Source: Hetaerina americana (Eukaryota; Arthropoda; Insecta; Odonata; Calopterygidae). Taken from it: 64,000 bases of DNA. Made by a program: the position numbers and the translations under genes. Positions 46,001 through 58,040 of the stretch are shown one piece after another. The DNA is taken from NCBI GenBank assembly GCA_022747635.1, contig JAKTNV010000076.1:930001-994000 (forward strand). The letters are read 5' to 3'. Under the pieces are notes generated by a model. The model was not told the DNA's origin, made no database searches, and saw only the letters and a program-made list of their open reading frames with translations. Positions within the stretch are counted from its first letter, which is position 1; each line of letters opens with the position of its first letter.

Positions 46001-49000
46001 GGTCATCTTTGTAAGCTTTTGTGTTTTCCGTGAAGTTATAACCATTATTATACTATTGATTCCCTTGCAGGTTTGCAGCAGTACTTGGGTTATTTCAGTG
46101 CATTGGAAAAAGAACCAGTCCAAAGAAGCCAGAAATATTAGGATTTCAGCAGAAAAATTTATAGAATTTTTAATTGAAGTCTAAAATTATATACAAAAAT
46201 ATGCCGACCCTTTTGTCTTGGCATCAGTGTGTGATGCGTTTTTAGGTATGTGGCAACAATTTGGAAATTTTAAATCAATGATAAGTTTGTGAGCCACTCA
46301 AATATTTGTAATATCAAAATAATGAGATGCAGGATTGAGAAATATTAGGTAATGCCATGTATTTCAGCGACCATCTAAAGTATGATGATGACTAGACACC
46401 TTGAGTGAATGACGACTAGAATAATTAATGCGTGTGAATGAAAGTTTGTAATGCTATTTTAGGATACTTACAGAATTAATCCAAGGCTGTCCTATCTTTT
46501 GTTATAAAGTATGTGTAATGCTAAAATGTATATATCTAGTTACCAGCATGTTATTTTATTTCATTCATAAGATCTATATCTAGTTAACAAAATAATAATA
46601 CATGGAAATGATTTACTTACTCTTTTGCTAATCATGGGAAAATATTTGCTTGACACTAGCCTCGAAGTTTTTTTCAGCCACTATGAGCTGTCCTCTGGTT
46701 TGAATCCTTGTCAAATTAGTTATTAATCATCAGCTTATGCTGTAATGTTTAGTCGGTGAATATTTAACCAGTTCAAGCATTAAATGTATTCTTTACTTAA
46801 ATATGCTCTTTATGGTTTTTGTTAACTTCTGGGTTTAGATTTTTGCACCTTAAACATTGCTTCTGGAAAATCTGGGTTAATATTCTGGTCCATTCGAATA
46901 TTTTTATTTGGTTAATTTGCTCGTGCAAGTGTTTTAGTCCTACCTTGACTCAGGAAAGTGCTGTAGACTGTATTTTTGATTCAGTACTCTTGAAGTATAC
47001 TATATACATGCATATTGGTAATGGCCTTAATGTACTGTTTTTGAGATCACATGATGTACTGAGAATGTGTAAAGTTTACTCTATTTGCTCCGTGTTCATT
47101 TTTGCAGAAAGCCAGTGGCTGTTGGTATCACCAATATTGGCATTGACCATGAAAACATTCTCGGTAAAACATTAGATAAGATAGCATGGCAGAAAGCAGG
47201 AATAATGAAGAAGGGATCTCCTGCATTCACAGCTCATGGACAGGCTCCAGTTGCACTTGATGTACTTGAAGAAAGAGCGAAAGAAAATGAGGTACATTGT
47301 GGTGAAATCATTTACTTTTTCATTCTTAGTCTAATTATTTCATATGTAAAAATATTGATATCATTTCTCAGCCATAAAAATTTCCTTAATTTATATTAAC
47401 CCATTTGGATTATCCACTCTCTTCTAATGGGAATCAATTCAGTAAAAATTAAATTGAATTTTGAGATTTATGGCTGCTTCATTGTATAAGGTTTTTGTAA
47501 TTAATTTTTGTTCAAGAATTAAGTTTCAATAATCTTTGTTAGTTTATTGTTATAGGCTAGACCTATGAAGTGTGTGTTCTTCATTAATACATTGAAGGAA
47601 GGAGAGGCTCATGGTGCCATCTATTATGATTAGTTTTAGCAATTAAATAATCATTATAAATCATTCTACTATGTTGTGGGTCTCACACACACTTGGGCAT
47701 CTACAGTTCCTTTGCTATAAGCTGGCTGTCGCAAGAGAAATTTGAATTAGCCTGATTGTAAGTGCAGTGAAAGGATTTGAATCCAAGTTTAGTGTTCTGC
47801 CATCAAGGATAAAGGTTTTTTCCTCTTGAGCTCCACTGCATACTTCTTATAAAAATTGCAAAATCATAAACAAATCAGGAATAACTTTGTTTCTTCAACT
47901 CAGTACTTTACATAACTACCGAGTTGCTGGGTGGTGTTAAGTTGTCTAAGTACTTGAAATATCTTCTACTGAATGAAATTTGAAACTCTTCAGGTCAGTG
48001 ATCCTGAGTGATATCTGCCATTATGATTTGTGTGCATTGAAATGATGTTTTGAGATAGGAAATCATAGGTTGATGTATGGAACTTTGACTGATGCAAAAT
48101 TGCCAATTGCTATTCAACACTGTGTAATTAATACTATTAATGAATTATTAGCAGTCAGTGAAGATTAAAGTTGAGGTATGTGATGAAATTGGTAAGCATG
48201 ACATCACTTCTGAGCCTCACCGAACAGCATGCTGCTAAACCCTCTGATTACAATTAGGATTAGGACCAACAACGAATAGAAGCGTTTGAAACATGGTGCT
48301 GGAGGAGAATACTGAAGATGAAATGGACAGACAAAGTGAGGAATGATCGGAGGGTGAGGGAATATGACTCTAAATAGGGAAGAATGGGGGGCTGCAGTAA
48401 ACCAATCTTAGGATTGAATTACTGATGATGAGTTAAGAATGTAGAAAAAGACACTGTCAGTCACTACATTTGGAAAAGGTGAATGTGTGATTTACTGGAC
48501 TGACATTTTGCAAACAACCATAGGAGCGAGGAGATAAAATATCATTTATGGTAAATTCTGAGGAATTAAGATGTTTTATTTATATAATATTAGGTGTCTA
48601 TCATATATTTTTGTCATTTCTCATTTTAAATTTTCTTTTCATTGTGACTTATTGCCTCTAAAGAATGAATTGTAACTTAGGTGTTAACTTTTTCTATTAG
48701 GTGATGCTGAAGGTGTGTCCACCCCTGTCTTCATATTCCAGTGGTCAGTTACCCCTAAATGTTTCATTGTCATCCCCAGTCCAAGAGGTAAACGCATCAC
48801 TGGCCTTGCAGTTGTCAAATGCCTGGATAAAATGGAGTACAAAATCATCAAATGATGGTAATTTTAATTAGATTTTAAAATATAATAATTCTATTTGTAC
48901 CAACACCCTCCCACCAGGATTTTCAAACATGCATGGCAGCTAGTTTATCATTTATTGGCTGCATGGTTTTGTGTATTTTTGTTCTTACTATGAATTGTTG

Positions 49001-52000
49001 AAATGCTTGATCTTGGTCTCAAATATTTTTGATGGGAGACCCTGGTTCTTGAACTATTAATTGGTTCCACATTTTATTGGCAGAACAGATTATTTACTGA
49101 ATTTGACCCATAGTTTTATTTAGTATGCATTTTCCATTTAGGGGTGAGAGTAGTTTTTTAGATGTAAGGAGTGAAAATGTCATAGTGCAGCAAAAATTTA
49201 GTTTGTTTACATTCAAAACTGAGTAATAAGTATAGTGTGAACGCTTCATTGTAATGTGCTCAAAGATAAACATTTGTGCTTGTAAATATATGTATCATAA
49301 TTGACTTAAAATTTCCTTTATTAAGATACAACAGTTTAAAAAAATGCATGTTTTATGCACAAAAATAATTTTAGAATTCCATTCAATGATCATTTTTCGC
49401 AATTGAGATAACCACCAAATATTACATGTAAAATTAATGAAAGTAAGTACGTAATTGGAATAAGCATATTGTAATTGCTTGCCTAAATAAGTTATTCAAT
49501 TATAAAATGGTTCAAAAATGATTATCACATTTATGTTGTTGGTCATATATTATGGTTTGCTATTCGGCATAAGTTAACACTTGGTGGCAAGTGTCTATGG
49601 CATAATATGTTTTTTAATGTTTTCCATTATATGTACAGTGGAACCTCATAATACGAGCATAATCGATTCTGTGTTCTTTCTTGTAAAGCGAAACACTTAT
49701 TTTGTGAAATAACTTTTTGCTTATAAATATATGTGAAACATGATAATGCGTTCCATGAAGATAAAAAATAAATAATGTACCAGGCTTTTTCAAAGAAAAT
49801 TATTTATGCATTGTTTAGGATCGTGGATCACGTTCACCTTTTCTTTCAATTGTGGAATGAAGCAACCTGGAATGCCAACTCAATTTGTAAAAGCAAAAAA
49901 AAATCAAAATAAATTGTTTATTATTAATGATGCATACCTGATTCTTTTTTACTAGAAAGCTGTCTAGAGACATTTGTTTTTGCTGACACTTATAAATTTT
50001 GCATAAATGCTACTCAGAATTATCATTAAATAAATTTCTGGCATTCATCGCCACTACCTCATAAAGGTGATACCTTGTATGCATGGTGCAATATAGCAGT
50101 TTCCCATGACCAAAACATCACATTTAGCCTGCTGTTTTGGAATTTACACTTCTTGAAGGCTCATGGAGTTTCTGAATGGTGGTAAACAAGTAGGGGTTTA
50201 ATTTTCAGATCACCACTTGCATCAACTCAAAATAGCAGCAAAAGATAGTCTTTGATTGGCTTGTGGTCAGGCAATGCATTTTCTTCTACTGTGACGTGCA
50301 GAAATATAGGTTCACTTCGATATCTTCTGCTAGAAGAGACAATCTTATCACAATTAAAAACCTTTTTGAGCTGGTGACCCTCAGAATCTCTGTGCTTTTT
50401 GAAGTCACCGATGAAGTCCTCTGCTGCCTTTAACTTGGGGCTTGTGGCTTCACCATGCCTCACTAGACTATGGATGACGGTTCTTCTCATTAACTTCTCG
50501 AACCACACATGGCTCCCCATAAATACTTATTTGGCCATTGATGATCCTGATATCTTCTAATGAGGTTGACAAAAATTACTATACTATTTTCACAAATTAT
50601 ATTCTTATTATTGGAGTCACATGGTAATTGAATTTTGTTTACGCAAATGAGAAACAACCTATCAATATTGTTGAGAATGTGTAACTGTTGCGTAGATACT
50701 CGGTCAATATATTTGAAGTATAGATATCTCCTTAGTTTTGTCTGTGTTCTTGAATCAAAGGCCATTCGTAGATGTCAACCAATTGTTGATGTGCGTTCTA
50801 GATCAGCCATGCTCACACCTTGCTCCTGATTTCAATGATTTTACGTTTAATTTCTTATGTCATTTTTTTATGTTATTCTCTTATGGCTTTCTTCTTTCAG
50901 ATTTTTCTTTGGGGTCAAATTTAAAGCTATGCTTGTAACATTATTAAACTTTGCTCAAAAAAAGCACAAATTATATGTTTAAACAGAAGTTTGAAAATAT
51001 GTGAGATCGCTTGCGATGCTATGATGCTGGTGGAATGAGTGCTAGAGACAAACTGCAGTAGAAGGCAGGCAATGAAATCCAGGAATTCCCCTCTTTATCA
51101 CTCATTATGCAAAAAGTGGCTCGTTAAACGAGTTGTTTTCAGGACCAATAGTTTTCTTCATTATGCAAGCTTTACAAGGTGCTTCTTAAGGGACGTTCCA
51201 CTGTATGTTTAATTATCGATTCAGAAAGGCACTTTAAATCCATGTTTTGACTATCAGTCAAAAGTAGGTTATCAGTTGCCTAAAAAAATAACTTTCTTAA
51301 TTTATTCTCATGCATACACTGATGAAATAATTTATTTCATGGTAAGTTATGTGTAATTATTATGGGGTAATCATTAATTTTTTTATGGTTCACCTGCACT
51401 CAAATTATAGTTTAGTTTATAATTACCATATTTAAGGATTATTTATAAAAATATAGAAATACTGTTCCATTTGCACATTAAGGGATATTTTTACAATGGA
51501 ACTATTGAAGAAAAAAGTGCATTCTAGAAGGTTTCAGAACATACTGAGGGTTTATTTACTACGATAATCTTGTTCATACCAAAAACAAAAGCAATCATAT
51601 TACAATGATATCTTGATTGAATCAATCTGTACTAGATTATAAATCATCAATTAATTAATCAAAGAATGAAAAACATTTCAATAGTACTTCTATTATTAAT
51701 GGATGCAGTTTTAAAATTTTGGTTACTCTGCATTTTAAAGAAATTTTGAATCTATGGAATTATCTTTTGTAATATAAATTTCTTTGACTCCAAAGGGTCT
51801 TCTTTTTTAAAGATACCACTGGTCCTAGAGATAAAAATATTAAATTAGCTAGAAAAAGGATTTATTTATTACATAGGTTAGAATAAATTAATAATTTGAA
51901 ATACTTAATAGATTTTGCAATGCAAATTGGCTGTACAATCCACAAAATCCTACAACAGCCTCGGCCATTAAATTATAATATATATTTTTCCATTTCCCCC

Positions 52001-55000
52001 ATTATAATTATTTCCAGATATCTTTTCTTTCTCTGTCAACCACCTTCTACTGCCAAAGCTGGATTCAAGTTAATCGAGTAATTTGCCCTAATGAATTTTT
52101 AAATATTACTGTAATATTTAGGAATTATAGCTTGTTCATTTTCAAAATTACCCAGATTCCATGTGCAATGTGGTCAATTTCATCTCAGACTACCAAGGCT
52201 AAATGGTGACTCTTTCAAGTGTTGCAATGACTTTGGTGTAGATATTTGCAACTGTTTTGTTACTTGATACTGGAGGATTTTTACTGCTCAACGTAATGCA
52301 TTGTCTTCACAAGAAGAAAGTGAGACCCTGAAAACTCTGCGGACTCAGACTCTGAGTAATTATATTTCTTAATGGTGACTTAGAGGTTTTACAAAAAATC
52401 GCCTTTTGTGTTACTTAATTTCAACTTTTATTCCCAGTTAAAGAATGAGTTTATTCCTTATAATGAGATGTATTAAATCAAAAGATTAAAAAAAAGGCTG
52501 TGAACTCCATATCTCCTCACAATTCTTGACACATGTCATTTCCGTAATCCAAGTTGACTTGGTTATTAATATTAGATTTCACGAGGTTTTTCCTGCGAGT
52601 GAAGTTTTAGGAAATACCTCCAAGATAAATGCTTAAAACTGCTCACAAGAATATAGAAACCTTTGACTATTGCAATTTTCCTCCTCTAAAATGTCATTGA
52701 TTTTAACAAGTGTATTGGTAGTTTAAGGTAGGTTTGGGATTGATATTGACAAAAACTCCTACATTTCTTAGTCTTACCTAACAAAGCTCCTCCTGATTCC
52801 AGGCAATACAATAAACCCTCAATTTTGTGGACATTCTACTTACCACCATTCCATCCCACAAGCCTAACCTTTTTCCCCCTGGTTCTTCGCTAGGGTAATG
52901 CTCTCTCAAGCAGTACATTTCAAATCAAAATTCTCTTCATCCACCTTTCCTGTTTCTCTTGGATTTCTTGCAACAATCCTCTCTCTTTTCCCCCATAATC
53001 ATGCCTAGTATGTACTTCTATCATTTCCTATCTGACCATTTTACATCTTCCATCCTTAACCCCTGCATCCACATCTCATAAGCCTCCAAATACATGCCCA
53101 TTATCTTGCTTCAACATCATAAGTTTCCAAGCCGTGCAAAACTGCTCTCTGTAACACATTTTTCGTAAGCCTTATCTTAACATCAAATATTGAATTTTGC
53201 ATTGCAGGAATGAGGTAAAACTTACATCCCTTGAGTACATTTTATTTCTAATGTAATGATAGATTTATTTAAGATGGAATATTGACATATGTTTTCCAGG
53301 AAATACATTGGAAATGGTTAAAAAGAGACGTTTCAGGCATGATATGGTGGAATATCATGATAAATTAAAAATCACCAATTTTTAATTAATAAAAATTGGA
53401 ACTGGTATCAGTGTTTATGCAGGACTGTTGGTAAATAATTTTGCTTTGATTTTCATATAATTCATTTGCATATATTTTCAGATTAGGCCCATCATGTTGT
53501 CAGCCACATCCTTGTTATTAAGAACAATTACCAACTTCATTGAAAGTCATGTGCAAATATGCAGTAGATATTGCTTTCTTGTCATGAATCTAATTTTTTC
53601 CCAATTTATTTTAAACAAGTACGACCTAAAAGGTATTTAATTCAATCGGATAATGCACCTAATATTTATAGATTTAAATGTCTTTTTCTCTAAATAGATG
53701 CTGACATTGCCAGCAAACATCTCCATATGGCCTCTCCTTTTGAATTGGATATGGGCATTTTAAAAGGACTTAAGGAATGCAAGTGGCCTGGAAGAACCCA
53801 AATTCTACCTTGGCAAGGTGAGACAATTTTTATAAAATAGATGTGTAGTATAACCCTGTACTACAAAATTCAAGGCACCAAAAAAAGTTATTCAACTGAA
53901 ATTAATGAACTTAGTTTTAATTCAGTACTTCAACAACAAAAGCATAAGGACATTGACTGACTTGGCCAAACCATTTAATAGTGCAGTTTTTGTGTGATAA
54001 TTTAAAGAAGGTAGAACTTTATGCTGTGAGAATTAAAATAAAATGAAAACTAATGCGAAACCATGGGCCATGAATTCAGAGGAACTATGTTTTCTTATTT
54101 TTCTTCTATATTTTCTTTTTTTAGTCTTCATTACCCCTCTATCTAGAATCTTGCTATGTAATGTCATTTTCTTCTGATGTTTTTGCTTCCATTGGAATGA
54201 AGTCAATTGCTTTATCTGAGCTGTCTCTCTTTAATTATCATCCAGAAGGAGAAAATTCTGTTGATTCAACACTGCTATGGTTCTTATTTCCTGGCTATAT
54301 TTCCAAGATAACACGTGTTTTATCTTATACCCAGGCAAATTAATATTATATCTTCTTCTTATGATAATGTATTACAGCTTCTAGCTTCTCTGGCTATTGT
54401 CCTTGTTGTTACTTTAACATAATTTTATGTAGTGTGTCAAGCAACTAAATTTGTGGGAAAACCCAGGAATATGCATGGAATTCGCAATGAGCCAGGATAA
54501 GCTGTGGATTTTGTGGAAAGAATTGGGTATCTTCTATGAGTTCTATTTTTATTAGCTGTACCCGGGCGCGCAATGCTGTGGATCATATGGCCAAATGGAA
54601 AAGAAAGAAAGGAGGAAGTGTACTTTTCTAATAAGTTTAATTTCACAATGCTAGCGGTTATACAACATTTTTTGTTATTCCATTGTCTGTGGAGATAGAG
54701 AGAATGTCCGTTTGCCGGCTCTAGAACCTGCAGCATATAATTATCCACATGAGAAGCAATCAGTGTCTAGATCCAAACCATGTAATTCTAAAGATTAGCC
54801 GTGAACTTTGTTGATGTTGATTGTAAACACCAATGAAATTGGGAATTGCAATCTCTTAAATTGAAATGGCAAATCTGTTAGAATCATGGGAATTCGAGGA
54901 ATGAGGACTTCTTCACTTTTGAAAGGTCCTTTCAAGATTATGGCTTTTATCATGATGCCCATTAATTGTTTTACTGCTAGCTGCATGCCATTTCAAAGTT

Positions 55001-57966
55001 TTGGCTGGTTGGTATTTCTCAACATGATGTATGGCATGCCAATTTTCAATGTAGTTCTTGCGGTGGCACTCCTGGCTAATCAAGTGAATTCAATTTGATT
55101 AGCTCTTTCTTGTTGACGTCCCTCAGCCACTAGCTAGTCGGCTATGTGAAAGTTGCATTAATGCACCTTCATCAACATATGCTTTGCGGTATAAAGTTCA
55201 TCAGCATGGGTTATCACTTTACACTCAGATGATTAGTTAGTTGCAGCTCCCCAAACTGTTCCTTACCAATCTCTTAATTCCCTCAAATCTCTTTGCATGT
55301 ACCTTTTCCATTACCTGTTCTCTTTGTTGAACCTAGGCCTTCCTTAGTCAATTTCCTCCTCCGTTTTTCCTTACTCTTTAATTTTCAGTGAATTATCTTT
55401 GCTCTGAAAGTTTTAATCAAATTTCCTCATTCTCTTGTACTTGTCCCTTCATGTGTATCTCTATCTATCCATTTTGTTTTTGGCATTCTCTATCGCCAAA
55501 TTTCCATTGCCTCCGTTCATATGTACTATGTAATTCAGTTCATATATATTTTCTATTTCAGTAAAAATATTTATTGAAATATATAGCACCAAACCAGGTG
55601 CATGCCTAGGTGCTTTTACAATTCATCACATGCTCTATTTTGTCTGCATTTCAATTATCTTTTCTTTTGTGAAGTATTGGCCAAACTGAAGGAGGAATAA
55701 TTATTTATATTTTATTTCATACTTGCGAGAAACTGGAGGGAATGGTGTTTTTATTAATAAACATTATTCTTTCTGTCCCTATATTTTGTTATATGTTGGC
55801 TTATTTTGATATAATTGACCGTTGTTCTCAGATTCTGGCATCACTTTCTTCCTTGATGGTGCTCATACTGTTGAAAGTATCAAGATCTGTCTGGAATGGT
55901 TTAGAAAAGAGTCTCATGCCATTACCACCATTGGCTCCAATGCATGGTGAGTTGTATTGTTATTGCATATATTTGAGCTGTTAAGTTTCAAAACAAGGCT
56001 TTTGCAAGTTTTTTTCTTAATTGGCGGTTTGCACCTGACCCATGCATGCATTTTGCTTGATTTTGCTCTTTAAGTCAACTGCTTTCCATCTCACTATTGT
56101 GTGTTTCCATTATTTTTGTCCACTTGAACCTACTTCCAAGTAAGTCATTGCCTTTGTCTATCAAAATTATAGAGATAACCGAGAACAGAAATTCGATGGT
56201 TTGAGGCTCTACCTCATGATCACTGAATAAATGAACTTGGTATTTTTTCAGACAAAAAAAACTTAATTATAATACTATTGAAACTATGTTAATTAAATTT
56301 TTGTGTGAAAAAATAACAAGTTCGTTTATTCAGTGAGTATACAAAACTTTTTCTGATGAATGAACAGTCAATTGGTGGCATAAATATATAGGATCAATTG
56401 AATTCCAATGAAGACTGGATTTAATTAAAGTTTAATTCAAAGGAGAATTAGTGATTCATAGGCTCCTATACATTTTTATTTCTTGAGGAGTTTGAAGTAC
56501 ATTTCGCGCCAGCATGAACTTTTATAGAATTAAAAAAAATAATGAACAAAAAATTTTGTATTTGATAACCTTTAAATTATGTAGATAAGCTGGGTTGTAT
56601 AGTATTCATAGCAAGCCAATACATTTGCAAACTGAGGTTCAGTTTGGAGGGGATCAGGACTCTTTAACAAGCCAGAACACAACAAGCAAGAAGGCAACAC
56701 TCCACCACCACATGAACATGCAACACAAAACATTCTACCCCCTGGGTATGTATGTGTGTGTATATATATAAAAAATATATACATATAATATGTGTATATA
56801 TATATATTTTTTTTTATAATATGTATATATATAATATGTATATATATAATATGTATATATATAATATGTATATATATAATATATATTTATATATAATATA
56901 TATATATATGTATATATATGTGTGTTACCTCAGGTGTGGCAGCTTAAGCGTGAAGTTAGGAATGCCAGTGCCAGATTGTGGAATGAACGACTCGTTTATT
57001 CGAGAATTGGAACATGAGCATGAATATGATCGACATGAATCAGACCAATCAGTTCAAAGAATATACCCATGCAGAACCACCAACAGAAGGAAGAATAAGA
57101 TAAATTAATGAAGTCAATTGATGATGGAAATATAATATATATATATATATATATAATAATTATTATAATAATATATATAAAAATGTTATAACTGAACTCT
57201 TCATTGATTGATAGCCGGTTCGAAGTTCCCCGGGTCAGCAAGTATATATATGTATGGAAAACATCATATTTTGTTAATTTATACGTAAACATTTGTTTTA
57301 CTAAAAGTCTTTTGCTTTACGAGAAAGATTGCGGAGTGGATCGTGGGGGTACAAGGTTCCACTGCACATATATTTATTTCAATGAAAATGATTGCCAATG
57401 GTTTCCTCCTGTATGCAAAGGCCTCTCTTTTGTAATAGCATATGCATTTCTTAAACTTTATCCAATTTTTTATTTGACATAAAGGGATTCGGGACCTCAG
57501 AAATGAAGTAGCTATTAAATCAAGTGCAGTACACATTGTGTATTAGTTTTTAATTAGTTGGAATCTTTAAAAGGAGCACAATCTCTTCCAGGGCCCCCCT
57601 TTGAATACAGCCTATTTTTATACACTTAAAACTATGATTTTGGTGGACAAAATTTGTGCTTGAATGTCTAGAAATTCGGTACTATAATCAACTCTATTAA
57701 TTATGGTGTGTCTTTGAAAGATACAGAAGACTTTGTTTGACAAGCCTTCGTTTTTTCATCAGAAATAATTTTTGTTTTCAGTAATGGTGATGCACAAGGG
57801 GAAAATAATGTGCAAGAAGTAACAAGGATTCTTCTTTTTAATTCCACTGGGAACCGAAACATTGAACCCCTCCTGGAGCCTTTTGCAAAGAGCACACTTT
57901 TCCATTGTGTCCTATTCTCTCCCAATATCCCAAATTCCTCAATAGACATGCACTCAGGTGGGTTTG

Positions 57967-58040
<74 letters not shown>

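Noticed and set aside
47690..47850. tRNA-derived SINE
   Set aside because: A single B-box-like match (GGATTTGAATCC, either strand) without an A box or family match.
56752..57108. 118-codon ORF
   Set aside because: Mostly (TA)n microsatellite read as Tyr/Ile.
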